Assembly (NCBI RefSeq): GCF_044359855.1
Contig: NZ_CP132291.1
Location: 1,550,001 to 1,614,000, forward strand
Direction: 5' to 3'
DNA from: Rummeliibacillus pycnus_A
GTDB lineage: Bacteria > Bacillota > Bacilli > Bacillales_A > Planococcaceae
Length of the DNA stretch: 64,000 bases
This document shows positions 36,717 to 46,606 of this stretch, in pieces. Position numbers and translations under genes: made by a program. The notes beneath the pieces are model-generated. The model searched no databases and was not told the DNA's origin. It worked only from the letters and a program-made list of their open reading frames with translations. Numbering within the stretch: position 1 is the first letter of the stretch; every line of letters begins with the position of its first letter.

Positions 36717-37688
36717 TTATAAAAAATAGGTCCACTTTACACTATCAATTAATGCATCAACTTGTTTTTGATTGAGCTTAAACTTCACTTTGCTTTTAGA
36801 ATTTTTTAATTCAACCTCTACAATACTGTTACTTGTAATGTTGTTTTTTAAAAATGCTATTTCTGATTTCGTGAGAGAAGCCCCATTATCCTTTAATTTT
36901 ATAATTTTGCTTTTCTTATTAATTGTAAATTTAATTTGGCTAGGTTTTATTTTTGGATGTTCAGTAACTAAAAATAGATAGACATAGTTTTTATCCATCA
37001 TTGGTATTAGAGCAATACTGTTTTTATAAATAAAATTCCACTTCTTATTAATAATGTTTTTGTGTCCGTACATAGTCCATCCATCAACAGAATCCTTATA
37101 AAAACTATCTTTCAATGCTCTTCTTACTTTAATAGTCCGATTTTTAGTTGTTTTATTCCCTGAAGAATCTACAACAATGTATGTTAATTTATAAGTACCT
37201 ATTTTGTTACTATTTACTTTTCCACTGATTTTAATCCTATTTGTTACATTGCCATCATTCGTATCCTTTGCACTGATTCCTTTCTTAGCATCAAATAATG
37301 TTCCTTTATAGATGGTCTTATTATCAACACCTGACAAAATAGGTGCTTTCGTATCAGTAACATTTATTTTAAAATTTCTAGAAATGTTGTTATATACAAC
37401 ATTTAAAACTATATTCCCTTTTTTTAAAGGAATAATTTTATTAGAATCAATCTTTGCTATAGATGAATCTGAACTCGTCCAAGTGATATTACTGTTAACT
37501 GTTGTTGATTGACCATTTGTTATTACCGTAATTGCTAAATCTTCTTTTTCTCCGACTTCTAAAGTTTCTAAATTACTAGGAATCAAAATCGTTGATGATT
37601 CTTCACCATCAAAAGCATTCACCTCATTGGAATGACCAAAAATAGCAAATGCAATCATTATTAATAGTACTAATCTTATGTTTTTCAT
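36717..37688 (-). CDS. Secreted protein with bacterial Ig-like domains
   Basis: A 323-residue exported protein. Signal peptide residues 1-25. An Ig-like group 2 domain (about 38-112, with ITWTSSDSSIAKID and KKGNIVLNV) is followed by an HYR/DUF5011-type Ig domain (about 113-190, KAPILSGVDNKTIYKG, GTYKLTYIVVDSSGNKTTK). The basic, lysine-rich C-terminal 130 residues are unrecognised. Probably a surface or matrix protein. No anchor motif. Confidence 0.82.
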   Translation of the reverse strand: MKNIRLVLLIMIAFAIFGHSNEVNAFDGEESSTILIPSNLETLEVGEKEDLAITVITNGQSTTVNSNITWTSSDSSIAKIDSNKIIPLKKGNIVLNVVYNNISRNFKINVTDTKAPILSGVDNKTIYKGTLFDAKKGISAKDTNDGNVTNRIKISGKVNSNKIGTYKLTYIVVDSSGNKTTKNRTIKVRRALKDSFYKDSVDGWTMYGHKNIINKKWNFIYKNSIALIPMMDKNYVYLFLVTEHPKIKPSQIKFTINKKSKIIKLKDNGASLTKSEIAFLKNNITSNSIVEVELKNSKSKVKFKLNQKQVDALIDSVKWTYFL

Positions 37689-37812
37689 ATTTCCCTCCTG
37701 TTAAGTGAAAATTTGTATATATACTATTATATTAACAATTAATCAGTCAATCAATTGGATATTTTTAGTATTCTAAGTAAAAAGCTATTTTTTCTGATTT
37801 ATCTTTTTCATG

Positions 37813-37856
37813 AAAAAACCTTCTCCTCAAATTGGTTTTGAGAAGAAGGTTTTTTA
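37813..37856 (-). terminator. Terminator of leuS
   Basis: A 12-bp perfect stem (37813-37824 and 37844-37855) extended by a short inner stem, with a T-run on the minus strand, about 50 bases past the leuS stop. Confidence 0.88.
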
Positions 37857-37902
37857 TGACTTAAATTGTTTCTACATTGTATTCGGAAAATTTAAATTCG
37901 GT

Positions 37903-40320
37903 TTATTTTGCAACGATGTTTACAAGTTTACCAGGAACAGCAATAACTTTTTTGATGTCTTTGCCTTCGATATGTTCTTTTACGTGTTGATCAGCAAGTG
38001 CTACTTTTTCTAGATCTTCACGCGATGCATCTTTTGCAACCATAAGTTTAGCACGTACTTTTCCGTTAACTTGAACAACGACTTCGACTTCATCATCTAC
38101 AAGTTTTGCTGGATCGAATGTTGGCCATTCAGCATAAGTGATTGTTTCCGTGTGACCAAGTTTTCCCCAAAGCTCTTCAGCAATGTGAGGAGCGATTGGT
38201 GCTAACATTTTGACGAATCCTTCTGCGTATGCTGTTGGTACAACTTCAGCTTTATAGCAATCGTTGATGAAGACCATCATTTGAGAAATTGAAGTATTGA
38301 AACGAATATGTTCGTTGTTATCTGTCACCTTTTGTACTGTTTGGTGATACACTTTTTCTAGAGTTGTATCATTTGATGCTTGGATTTTATCTGATAGTTC
38401 GCCATTCTCTTCGTTGATAAATAGACGCCAGATACGGTCTAAGAAACGACGTGCTCCATCTAATCCATTTGTAGACCAAGGAATAGAAGCCTCAAGTGGT
38501 CCCATGAACATTTCGTATAAACGAAGTGTATCTGCACCATGACTAGCTACGATATCGTCAGGGTTTACAACATTCCCTTTCGATTTAGACATTTTTTCGT
38601 TACCTTCACCTAGGATCATACCTTGGTTGAATAGTTTTTGGAATGGTTCTTTTGTTGGTACAACGCCCAAATCATAAAGAACTTTATGCCAGAATCGAGC
38701 ATACAGCAAGTGAAGAACTGCGTGTTCTTGACCACCAATGTAAATATCAACTGGTAACCAACGTTTTAGTAGCTCTGGATCAGCGATTACTTCTTTGTTA
38801 TGTGGATCGATATAGCGTAAGAAGTACCAGCTTGAGCCAGCCCATTGTGGCATTGTATTTGTTTCACGACGTCCTTTTTTACCTGTAACAGGATCTACAA
38901 CATTTACCCATTCATCAATATTTGCAAGTGGTGATTCACCTGTACCACTTGGACGGATATCAGCAGTTTTTGGTAGAACTAATGGAAGTTCTTCTTCTGG
39001 AACTGTTGTGATTGTACCATCTTCCCAATGGATGACTGGAATCGGTTCACCCCAGTAGCGTTGACGAGAGAATAACCAGTCACGTAGACGGTAGGAAACT
39101 TTCTTTTCGCCGACTTTGTTTTCTTCAAGCCATGCGATTGCTTTCGTAATCCCTTCCGTTTTGCCTAGACCATTTAAGAAATCTGAGTTGATGTGTGGAC
39201 CATCTTCTGTAAAGGCTTCTTTTTCAACATCTCCACCTTCAAGAACAGGGATGATCGGTAAATTGAATTGTTTTGCAAACTCATAGTCACGTTCATCATG
39301 TGCTGGCACGGCCATGATTGCACCTGTACCATAGCTAGCTAATACATAGTCTGCAATCCAAATCGGAATCTCTCTACCATTAATAGGATTCACAGCGTAT
39401 GCACCAGTGAAGACACCTGTTTTTTCTTTTGCTAAATCAGTACGTTCAAGATCCGATTTCATCTTCACTTCATTTAAGTATGCTTCTACAGCTTCACGTT
39501 GAGAATCTGTCGTGATTTCTTTTACTAATGCATGTTCTGGAGCAAGTACTGTGTAAGTAGCACCAAACAATGTATCTGGGCGTGTAGTGAATACGCGGAA
39601 GTGTTTATCCGTATCTTTGATATTGAAATCGACTTCAGCACCTTCAGAACGACCAATCCAGTGACGTTGCATATCTTTAATATTTTCTGGCCAATCAACT
39701 TCTTCTAAATCATCAATTAGACGATCAGCATATGCAGTAATTTTAAGCATCCATTGTTTCATCGGACGACGTTCTACTGGATGACCACCACGTTCTGATT
39801 TACCATCGATTACTTCTTCGTTTGCTAGCACCGTACCAAGTGCTGGACACCAGTTAACAGCTACTTCGTCAATGTAAGCTAAACCTTTTTTATACAGTTG
39901 GATGAAGATCCATTGAGTCCATTTATAGTATTCAGGATCTGTTGTGTTAATTTCACGATCCCAATCATAACTAAAACCTAGTTCTTGGATTTGACGTTTA
40001 AATGTGCTGATGTTCTTTTGTGTAAATTCTGCAGGGTCATTTCCTGTATCAAGTGCATATTGTTCAGCAGGAAGACCAAATGCATCCCATCCCATTGGAT
40101 GCATTACATTGTAGCCTTGCATACGTTTGAAGCGAGATAAGATATCTGTTGCAGTATAGCCTTCAGGGTGTCCTACATGAAGACCTGCACCTGATGGATA
40201 CGGGAACATATCTAATGCAAAAAATTTAGGTTTTGAATCGTCATTTACTGTTTTGAATGTTTCGTGTTCAGCCCAGTAAGCTTGCCATTTTTTCTCGATT
40301 TCTTGATGATTGAAATTCAA
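37903..40320 (-). CDS. leuS: Leucyl-tRNA synthetase
   Basis: An 805-residue class I synthetase charging tRNA-Leu. HIGH-type motif PYPSGAGLHVGHPEGYTATD (about residues 42-61), the CP1 editing domain, the KMSKSKGN loop and C-terminal anticodon domain are all present. The start is TTG at 40320 (reading NFNHQEIEKKWQ), chosen for AGGAGG 8 bases upstream and agreement with B. subtilis LeuS. The open frame extends upstream only because it runs through the T-box leader. Regulated by leucine tRNA charging. Confidence 0.97.
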   Translation of the reverse strand: MNFNHQEIEKKWQAYWAEHETFKTVNDDSKPKFFALDMFPYPSGAGLHVGHPEGYTATDILSRFKRMQGYNVMHPMGWDAFGLPAEQYALDTGNDPAEFTQKNISTFKRQIQELGFSYDWDREINTTDPEYYKWTQWIFIQLYKKGLAYIDEVAVNWCPALGTVLANEEVIDGKSERGGHPVERRPMKQWMLKITAYADRLIDDLEEVDWPENIKDMQRHWIGRSEGAEVDFNIKDTDKHFRVFTTRPDTLFGATYTVLAPEHALVKEITTDSQREAVEAYLNEVKMKSDLERTDLAKEKTGVFTGAYAVNPINGREIPIWIADYVLASYGTGAIMAVPAHDERDYEFAKQFNLPIIPVLEGGDVEKEAFTEDGPHINSDFLNGLGKTEGITKAIAWLEENKVGEKKVSYRLRDWLFSRQRYWGEPIPVIHWEDGTITTVPEEELPLVLPKTADIRPSGTGESPLANIDEWVNVVDPVTGKKGRRETNTMPQWAGSSWYFLRYIDPHNKEVIADPELLKRWLPVDIYIGGQEHAVLHLLYARFWHKVLYDLGVVPTKEPFQKLFNQGMILGEGNEKMSKSKGNVVNPDDIVASHGADTLRLYEMFMGPLEASIPWSTNGLDGARRFLDRIWRLFINEENGELSDKIQASNDTTLEKVYHQTVQKVTDNNEHIRFNTSISQMMVFINDCYKAEVVPTAYAEGFVKMLAPIAPHIAEELWGKLGHTETITYAEWPTFDPAKLVDDEVEVVVQVNGKVRAKLMVAKDASREDLEKVALADQHVKEHIEGKDIKKVIAVPGKLVNIVAK

Positions 40321-40395
40321 TGGTAACTCCTCCTTTTTGTGTAAAATAACGATAGTTAGTTTGCTTCTAATATGAAGAATGCCGTGAAATATAAA

Positions 40396-40632
40396 AACTC
40401 CCGTCCCTTGAAAAAGGGACGAGAGTATAAAATCTCCCGCGGTACCACCCAAATTAGTGTAAGCACTCAACTTGATTCCTTAACGCGGAAAACGACTTTG
40501 GCTATCATTCATTTCACCATTGTGACTCCTGGGCGAGTTCAATTTACTGATTTACTAACTTACACCAACCGTTAGCTCTCTACAAAATCCAGATAAACCT
40601 ACTATTCCCTTTCACAGTCATATCATTATTGA
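40396..40632 (-). promoter_or_regulatory. T-box leader of leuS (Leu, CUC specifier)
   Basis: On the minus strand the conserved T-box GGGTGGTACCGCG lies at 40438-40450. Stem I has AGAGAGCTAACGG and the GGTGTAAG distal loop. The specifier codon CTC (rc of 40535-40537, within GAACTCG) reads leucine. The terminator is a strong hairpin at 40396-40426 with a T tail. Uncharged tRNA-Leu would stabilise the antiterminator. Confidence 0.93.
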
Positions 40633-40637
40633 ATCTT

Positions 40638-40666
40638 ATTCTAATCGAAGTAACGTAAATTGACAA
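40638..40666 (-). promoter_or_regulatory. Sigma-A promoter of leuS
   Basis: -35 TTGTCA (rc of 40661-40666), 17-base spacer, -10 TAGAAT (rc of 40638-40643), just upstream of the T-box. It lies right after the scoB stop, and no terminator separates scoB from it, so some read-through from scoAB is possible. Confidence 0.75.
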
Positions 40667-40680
40667 GAGATTTAGTAAAT

Positions 40681-41325
40681 TTATGAAAATTTCGGGATTA
40701 GATCAATATTCAACTGCACACCTGTATCACGAAGTACATCTTCAACTTCAAAACCATCCATCACTTCTTTTAATACGAGCCCATTATTTGTGACTTCAAT
40801 TACCGCTTTTTCCGTAATGATTAAATCAACTACTGTTTTACCTGTTAACGGTAAATCACATGTCTTTTTAATCTTTGGAGACCCATCCTTTGCATTATGT
40901 TCCATGATGACAATTACTTTTTTTGCACCATGTACGAGATCCATTGCTCCGCCCATTCCTTTAATCATTTTTCCTGGAACCATCCAATTTGCAAGGTCTC
41001 CTTTTTCAGAAACCTCCATCCCACCTAGAATGGCAACATCAATATGCCCCCCTCTAATCATGGCAAAAGATTCTGCACTACTAAAAAAAGCTGCTCCTGG
41101 TACAGTTGTTATGGTTTCTTTTCCAGCATTGATTAAGTCTGGATCTACTTTATCTGAAGTTGGATAAGGTCCAATACCAAGAAGACCGTTTTCTGATTGT
41201 AAAATAACATTTTTTTCTTCTATATAATTAGCAACAAGTGTTGGCATTCCAATCCCTAGGTTCACGTAATTTCCGTCGGCTATTTCCTGCGAAGCCCTTT
41301 TTGCAATTTTTTCACGAATATTCAT
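40681..41325 (-). CDS. scoB: 3-oxoacid CoA-transferase subunit B
   Basis: A 214-residue beta subunit of a succinyl-CoA:3-ketoacid CoA-transferase. The catalytic glutamate is E45 in SENGLLG, and NLGIGMPTLVANY opens the fold. The enzyme moves CoA between succinyl-CoA and acetoacetate, in ketone-body or acetoacetate use. It follows subunit A by 11 bases. Exact acyl substrate is inferred from the family. Confidence 0.92.
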   Translation of the reverse strand: MNIREKIAKRASQEIADGNYVNLGIGMPTLVANYIEEKNVILQSENGLLGIGPYPTSDKVDPDLINAGKETITTVPGAAFFSSAESFAMIRGGHIDVAILGGMEVSEKGDLANWMVPGKMIKGMGGAMDLVHGAKKVIVIMEHNAKDGSPKIKKTCDLPLTGKTVVDLIITEKAVIEVTNNGLVLKEVMDGFEVEDVLRDTGVQLNIDLIPKFS

Positions 41326-41336
41326 GTCTTCTCCTC

Positions 41337-42026
41337 CTATGAACGAGTCGTCACTTTTTCAATGCGCTTTTGTTGTTTTGCTTGAAGCATTCCTTGAACA
41401 TAGATACTCGGCGTATGAATATAACCAGGATCGAGTTCGCCTATTGCAACAAATTCTTCCACTTCAGCTATTGTAATTTTCGCTGCGGTTGCCATAATTG
41501 GATTAAAGTTTTGTGCTGTTTTGTTATATTGTAAATTCCCTAGATGGTCTGCTTTATAAGCTCTTACCAATGCAAAATCAGCAACTAAAGATTCTTCTAG
41601 TAAATATTCTTTTCCACCAAAGTCGCGAATTTCTTTGTTTTCTGCAATCGGCGTACCAACCCCAGCAGGTGTATAAAAAGCAGGAATTCCCGCACCACCA
41701 GCACGTATCTTTTCTGCCAAAGTACCTTGTGGTATTAGTTCAACTTCTAATTCACCTGCTAATACTTGTCGTTCGAATTCTTTGTTTTCTCCAACATATG
41801 AAGCTATCACTTTTTTAATCTGTTTATTTCTTAATAGCAATCCAAGACCCCAATCATCAATACCACAGTTATTAGAGATGACTGTTAAATCCTTTACTCT
41901 ACTCTGAGCAAGAGCCATTATAAGCTGCTCTGGAATACCTACAAGACCAAAGCCTCCTACCATAATAGTCATTCCGTCATTTACTTGTGATATGGCTTCT
42001 TCTGCAGACCGATAAATTATCTTCAC
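41337..42026 (-). CDS. scoA: 3-oxoacid CoA-transferase subunit A
   Basis: A 229-residue alpha subunit: TIMVGGFGLVGIPEQLI is the glycine-rich CoA-binding start and GGAGIPAFYTPAGVGT is the second hallmark. The start is GTG at 42026, supported by GGGGGAG upstream. The upstream in-frame extension lacks a site and does not fit the family. First gene of the scoAB pair. The downstream leuS promoter is separate. Confidence 0.92.
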   Translation of the reverse strand: MKIIYRSAEEAISQVNDGMTIMVGGFGLVGIPEQLIMALAQSRVKDLTVISNNCGIDDWGLGLLLRNKQIKKVIASYVGENKEFERQVLAGELEVELIPQGTLAEKIRAGGAGIPAFYTPAGVGTPIAENKEIRDFGGKEYLLEESLVADFALVRAYKADHLGNLQYNKTAQNFNPIMATAAKITIAEVEEFVAIGELDPGYIHTPSIYVQGMLQAKQQKRIEKVTTRS

Positions 42027-42179
42027 TTTCCACTCCCCCTTTTCTATTATTTTCTCAAAGACGGAATATTCTTGCAAATTTAAATAGATTCATTCTTTTC
42101 TGATGCGCCTGCTAAATACTTTCTTTTAGATGATCATCCTCCACATATAAATCTATCCGGCTTCAGCATTTATATTAAA

Positions 42180-42301
42180 GGTTTTGTTTATCAATACTGC
42201 TGATATTTCATCAAGTTCGCTGACGAGCCTCTTCACAGGAATCGCCACTTCGCACAAGTAGGAATGCATTAAAAGAATCAACAATATCATATGCCAGAAC
42301 C
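42180..42301 (-). repeat. Interspersed repeat R3, copy 3 (inverted)
   Basis: Read on the minus strand it begins GGTTCTGGCATATGATATTG and ends TATTGATAAACAAAACC, matching the ends of copies 1 and 2. It fills the gap between scoA and the MFS gene. Confidence 0.65.
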
Positions 42302-42304
42302 AAA

Positions 42305-42330
42305 TAAAAAAGGAGCCTATTACAGCTCCT
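42305..42330 (-). terminator. Terminator of the MFS gene, overlapping its stop
   Basis: A short stem (AGGAGC 42311-42316 and GCTCCT 42325-42330) followed on the minus strand by TTTTTATTT. The second arm reaches the stop codon of the gene. Confidence 0.65.
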
Positions 42331-43522
42331 ACAGCTCCTCTACATTTATATTTTCTTTTTCTTTTTGCTTTATAGGTCGATCATATAGCATATAAGGAAT
42401 CAAAGCGATGACTAAAATACCCATCAACACATAAAACGTAATTTTCATCCCATATTGATCCGCTAATACTCCACCAAGGAATGGGCCAATCATTCTACCA
42501 ATCGCACTAAAACTATTAATAAGCCCTTGGTAGAAACCATCTCTTCCTTTCGGTGCAAGTTTACTAGCAATTGTTGGTACAATCGGCCAAACAAACATTT
42601 CACCAAAAGTAAGTATCATAATGGCCACAAGAAACATATTAAAAGTGCTTGCAAAACTTACAACAAAGAATGAAATGAAAAAGATCGCAATTCCAATGAA
42701 AATTTGACCTTTGTAAAATTCACCCATTCTCTTAATAATTGGGTTAATAAGAGGTTGCCCCAAAACAATTAATAAACCATTTGCAGTCCATAGAAGACTA
42801 TATTGATTCAACGAAATGCCGAGATCCTGTGTATAAGATGAAATGGTAGTCGTCCATTGAGTATAAACCATCCAACTTAATAGGTACCCTATTCCTAAAA
42901 TAAATAGAGCATTAAAAGAAGAACGATCCTTCACTTTCGCACCTTCACTAAGAACAGAACTTGGTGCCATACCATTTTCTGATGAAATTCCTTTATATGA
43001 TAAAGCAACAAAGAAAAATAGAACATACATTATTAAATTTGCAATAAACAAATAATCAAAGCTTTTATTGGCAACAACTCCCGCAAGTGCTGGGCCAATT
43101 GCTACGCCTAAGTTTTGTGCAAGATAAATTGCATTAAAGCCTTTTCTGCCGCCTTCTGGCCAAGCAGTTCCAACCATTGCGAACATACTTGGGAATACAA
43201 TTCCCCCACTAAAACCAATTAAAGTTAAAAACCAAACATAATGTGGCCATCCATGCCAAAATACTAAGCATATTAAACCGATGATGGTAATAATTGTACC
43301 CAACATAATCGATTTAAAACCACCAAATTTGTCAAATACATAGCCACCTAAAAGGTTACCAACCACACCAGCTGCTGCGTTTCCCATGAGTACAAGCCCT
43401 GCCATTGAAAGCGATTGTCCTAGATGATCATGCATGTAAATTGTATTTAACGGCCATAAAAATGAATTACCTACCGTATTGACAAGCATCCCAATAATTA
43501 ATAACCAAACACTTCTGGGCAT
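42329..43522 (-). CDS. MFS transporter (YttB-like)
   Basis: A 397-residue protein with 12 membrane helices. The major-facilitator loop signature after helix 2 is GGYVFDKFGGFKS, and the central loop is polar. Position next to ytqA matches yttB of B. subtilis. The substrate is unknown, and drug efflux is one possibility. The start at 43522 is chosen because GGAGG is 7 bases upstream, inside the longer in-frame extension. It is divergent from ytqA. Confidence 0.85.
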   Translation of the reverse strand: MPRSVWLLIIGMLVNTVGNSFLWPLNTIYMHDHLGQSLSMAGLVLMGNAAAGVVGNLLGGYVFDKFGGFKSIMLGTIITIIGLICLVFWHGWPHYVWFLTLIGFSGGIVFPSMFAMVGTAWPEGGRKGFNAIYLAQNLGVAIGPALAGVVANKSFDYLFIANLIMYVLFFFVALSYKGISSENGMAPSSVLSEGAKVKDRSSFNALFILGIGYLLSWMVYTQWTTTISSYTQDLGISLNQYSLLWTANGLLIVLGQPLINPIIKRMGEFYKGQIFIGIAIFFISFFVVSFASTFNMFLVAIMILTFGEMFVWPIVPTIASKLAPKGRDGFYQGLINSFSAIGRMIGPFLGGVLADQYGMKITFYVLMGILVIALIPYMLYDRPIKQKEKENINVEEL

Positions 43523-43684
43523 TACTAAATCCTCCATTTAATTCGAATATCTAAGCAATCGTATCAACCTTTTTGAAAACTTACAACCATCTCCAACAAA
43601 TTTCTAACTTTCTTCCTGTAACAGATAAAGTATTCGTCCACTTCTACAAGTCCGTGATAGAATAGGAAGTTGAGGAGTGAAACT

Positions 43685-44656
43685 ATGACTGAAATTAAAA
43701 ACAATGAATTCCCCTTTCCTTCTGATGGGAAACGTTATTATACATGGAACCGTTACTTACGAGATGAATTTGGTTGCAAGGTCTATAAAGTTGCCTTAGA
43801 TGCAGGTTTTGACTGTCCAAACCGTGATGGCACTGTAGCTTTTGGTGGTTGCACTTTCTGTAGTGCCGCTGGATCAGGCGACTTTGCAGGAGATCGCGTA
43901 GACCCAATCCCTGTTCAATTCGAAAAAATCAAAGAAAAAATGCAACATAAATGGAAAGACGGCAAAACAATGGCATACTTCCAAGCTTATACAAATACGC
44001 ATGCACCTCTCCCTGTTTTAAAAGAGAAATTCGAAGCAGCACTTGCTTGCGAGGGTGTAATGGGTCTAAGTATTGCTACCAGACCAGATTGTTTACCAGA
44101 TGATGTTGTAGACTATTTAGCTGAATTAAATGAACGTACGTATTTATGGGTGGAACTTGGATTACAAACAGTTCATGAACGTACAGCCAACTTGATCAAT
44201 CGTGCTCATGATTACGCTACTTATGTAGAAGGGTTAGAAAAACTTCGTAAACATGGCATTCGCGTCTGCACCCATATTATCAATGGCTTACCTCTAGAAG
44301 ACTACAATATGATGATGGAAACAGCACGAGAAGTGGCAAAATTAGATGTCCAAGCCATCAAAATCCACTTACTACATTTATTAAAAGGCACACCACTCGT
44401 TAAGCAATACGAAAAAGGGAAGCTTGAATTAATGGACAAAGATGTCTATATCAATTTAGTAGCTGACCAATTAGAAGTGATTCCACCAGAAGTGGTAGTG
44501 CAACGTATTACTGGTGATGGCCCAATTGACTTAATGATTGGACCAATGTGGTCAGTCAACAAATGGGAAGTTTTAAATGGCATCGATGCTGAGCTTGAAC
44601 GCCGTGGAAGCTGGCAAGGCAAGTTCTACAAAGCCGATGAAGTGAAGACACGATGA
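43685..44656 (+). CDS. ytqA: Radical SAM protein YtqA (MnmL)
   Basis: A 323-residue TIGR01212-type radical SAM enzyme. The cysteine cluster is in CPNRDGTVAFGGCTFC (about residues 40-55), the SAM and substrate segments include YFQAYTNTHAP and VELGLQT. In Gram-positive bacteria this protein has been tied to the mnm5U34 pathway of wobble tRNA modification, acting before the methylation done by YtqB. The start follows GAGGAG. It overlaps ytqB by 4 bases, so they are translated together. Confidence 0.9.
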   Translation: MTEIKNNEFPFPSDGKRYYTWNRYLRDEFGCKVYKVALDAGFDCPNRDGTVAFGGCTFCSAAGSGDFAGDRVDPIPVQFEKIKEKMQHKWKDGKTMAYFQAYTNTHAPLPVLKEKFEAALACEGVMGLSIATRPDCLPDDVVDYLAELNERTYLWVELGLQTVHERTANLINRAHDYATYVEGLEKLRKHGIRVCTHIINGLPLEDYNMMMETAREVAKLDVQAIKIHLLHLLKGTPLVKQYEKGKLELMDKDVYINLVADQLEVIPPEVVVQRITGDGPIDLMIGPMWSVNKWEVLNGIDAELERRGSWQGKFYKADEVKTR

Positions 44657-45222
44657 AACTACAACGCGTCTTACAATATGCACAATTCCTACTACAAGAT
44701 ACTGTTGAAGCTGGTGATGTTGTCGTAGATGCTACTGCTGGTAACGGCTATGATACGGCCTTTCTTGCTCAATTAGTTGGTGAACACGGTCATGTCTATG
44801 CATTTGATGTACAACAACAAGCTGTCGATTCCACGAAGAATCGTTTAGACGAAGAAGGATTAGCTAACCGTGTTTCAGTAATTTTAGATGGTCACGAAAA
44901 CGTTGCCCAATATGTAAAAGAATCGATTAGTGCTGCTATTTTCAATTTAGGTTATTTACCAGGTAGCGAGCACGAAATCATTACAAAACCTAGCACTACT
45001 TTAAAAGCTATCGAAAATTTGTTAAGTCTTTTAAAAGTAGGCGGCATGATTGTATTAGTTGTTTATTACGGACATGAAGGGGGTAAAACGGAACGTGATC
45101 AAGTTATTGAATACGTCAGTAATTTACCTCAGAAAAAAGTTCATGTACTACGGTATGAATTTATCAATCAAAAAAATGATCCCCCATTTATCATTGCACT
45201 TGAGAAAATGAAGAATCTATAA
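44653..45222 (+). CDS. ytqB: tRNA mnm5U34 methyltransferase YtqB (MnmM)
   Basis: A 189-residue SAM-dependent methyltransferase. The SAM loop is VDATAGNGYDTAFLA and the motif IV region is FNLGYLPG. Family members methylate 5-aminomethyl(-2-thio)uridine at the wobble position of tRNA, giving mnm5(s2)U. Coupled to ytqA by ATGA overlap, which fits a joint pathway. Confidence 0.9.
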   Translation: MKLQRVLQYAQFLLQDTVEAGDVVVDATAGNGYDTAFLAQLVGEHGHVYAFDVQQQAVDSTKNRLDEEGLANRVSVILDGHENVAQYVKESISAAIFNLGYLPGSEHEIITKPSTTLKAIENLLSLLKVGGMIVLVVYYGHEGGKTERDQVIEYVSNLPQKKVHVLRYEFINQKNDPPFIIALEKMKNL

Positions 45223-45232
45223 TATTTATTGT

Positions 45233-45268
45233 ATGACACCTTAAATTATTGATTTAAGGTGTCATTTC
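45233..45268 (+). terminator. Terminator of ytqAB
   Basis: A perfect 14-bp stem (45233-45246 and 45252-45265), 5-nt loop, short T tail. The rest of the 45269-45541 gap shows nothing recognisable. Confidence 0.85.
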
Positions 45269-45541
45269 ATGTAATAGTCATTATTTTTTTGTCTTTAGTT
45301 TAATCGTCCCTTACTTAAGAAAACATTTCTGCATAACCACCCAAGTAATCCTAATATTAAATCCAGTAAACCAAAACTAATACATAAAAAGTATGTAGCT
45401 CCCGTATTCCCCTAGCACTATTTCAACCTTTAAATTTTCTATTGTATGCACGAACCTCTAACTCTACTTTTTCCGGCATATATGAACCCGTAATTGTATA
45501 GACTAATAACAACTTATTATACAAAGGAGCTTAAATCCAAT

Positions 45542-46606
45542 ATGCCAAAAATTCATGCAGTCAGTACATACACTCCTCCACATCAAATCCCCCAAGAGAA
45601 GGCAGAAGAATTTATACAGCAACTTTTCGCTGGTAGAATGGAAAGACTTGAACGTTATTTAAAAGTATTTAAGAATGCAGAAATCCATAATCGACAGCTC
45701 GCTATGCCAATAGAGTGGTATAAAGAAGATCATTCTTTTTCAGAAAGAAATGATCTATATATTGAATTGGCAACAGATTATGGTGTTCGTGTAATTCAAG
45801 ATTGCTTAGCTAAATCTTCTATTGATGTTAAAGATATTAATGCGATTATTTTTGTATCGACTACAGGGATTTCAACACCTAGTATCGAAGCACGATTAAT
45901 GAACCAACTATCATTTTCTGAAGATGTCGTACGTATTCCTATATGGGGACTTGGCTGTGGTGGTGGTGCTTCAGGAATAAGTCGTGCGAATGATTATTGT
46001 TTAGCACACCCTGAAGCGTTGGTATTAGTCATCTGTCTTGAATTATGTAGCCTAACATTTCAACCAGAGGATTTAAATAAAAGCAACTTAATTGGAACCT
46101 CATTGTTCGGAGATGGTGTTGCTTGTGCTTTGGTATGCGGCGATCAAGTAAAATTATCTAGTGGAAAAACATTACCTTCTATTAAAAACACCGCTTCTAG
46201 ACTACTATCAAATTCAGAAGATGTTATGGGATGGCGTGTTGAAGATAACGGCCTACACGTAATTTTTTCTAAAAGCATTCCTATTATTATTGAAAAATGG
46301 CTTACACCATTTGTTAAAACTTTCCTTCAGGAAAATGGACAATCATTACAAAATATCAGCCAATTCATCGCACATCCTGGAGGTAAAAAAGTGCTTACCG
46401 CATATGAAACAGCTTTGGAACTTCCAAAAGAATTATTAGCAGCAAGTTCTTTCATCTTACAACAGCATGGCAATATGTCCTCGCCTACAGTACTATTTGT
46501 TTTAAAACATGTTATGGAGCAGCAACCCGCAATTGGTGAACTTGGAATTATGGCTTCACTCGGTCCTGGATTTAGCGGTGAACTAGTCTTACTAGAATGG
46601 GAGTGA
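45542..46606 (+). CDS. bpsA: Type III polyketide synthase (BpsA-like alkylpyrone synthase)
   Basis: A 354-residue chalcone/stilbene synthase-fold enzyme. The catalytic triad is intact: C139 in GLGCGGGASG, H278 in AHPGGKK and N311 in QHGNMSSPTV. Such bacterial enzymes condense long-chain acyl-CoA with malonyl-CoA to alkylpyrones or alkylresorcinols, found in the membrane. The ATG at 45542 follows AAAGGAG. Immediately followed by a methyltransferase of the ICMT type, the same pair as bpsA-bpsB of B. subtilis, though placed elsewhere in the genome there. Confidence 0.92.
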   Translation: MPKIHAVSTYTPPHQIPQEKAEEFIQQLFAGRMERLERYLKVFKNAEIHNRQLAMPIEWYKEDHSFSERNDLYIELATDYGVRVIQDCLAKSSIDVKDINAIIFVSTTGISTPSIEARLMNQLSFSEDVVRIPIWGLGCGGGASGISRANDYCLAHPEALVLVICLELCSLTFQPEDLNKSNLIGTSLFGDGVACALVCGDQVKLSSGKTLPSIKNTASRLLSNSEDVMGWRVEDNGLHVIFSKSIPIIIEKWLTPFVKTFLQENGQSLQNISQFIAHPGGKKVLTAYETALELPKELLAASSFILQQHGNMSSPTVLFVLKHVMEQQPAIGELGIMASLGPGFSGELVLLEWE

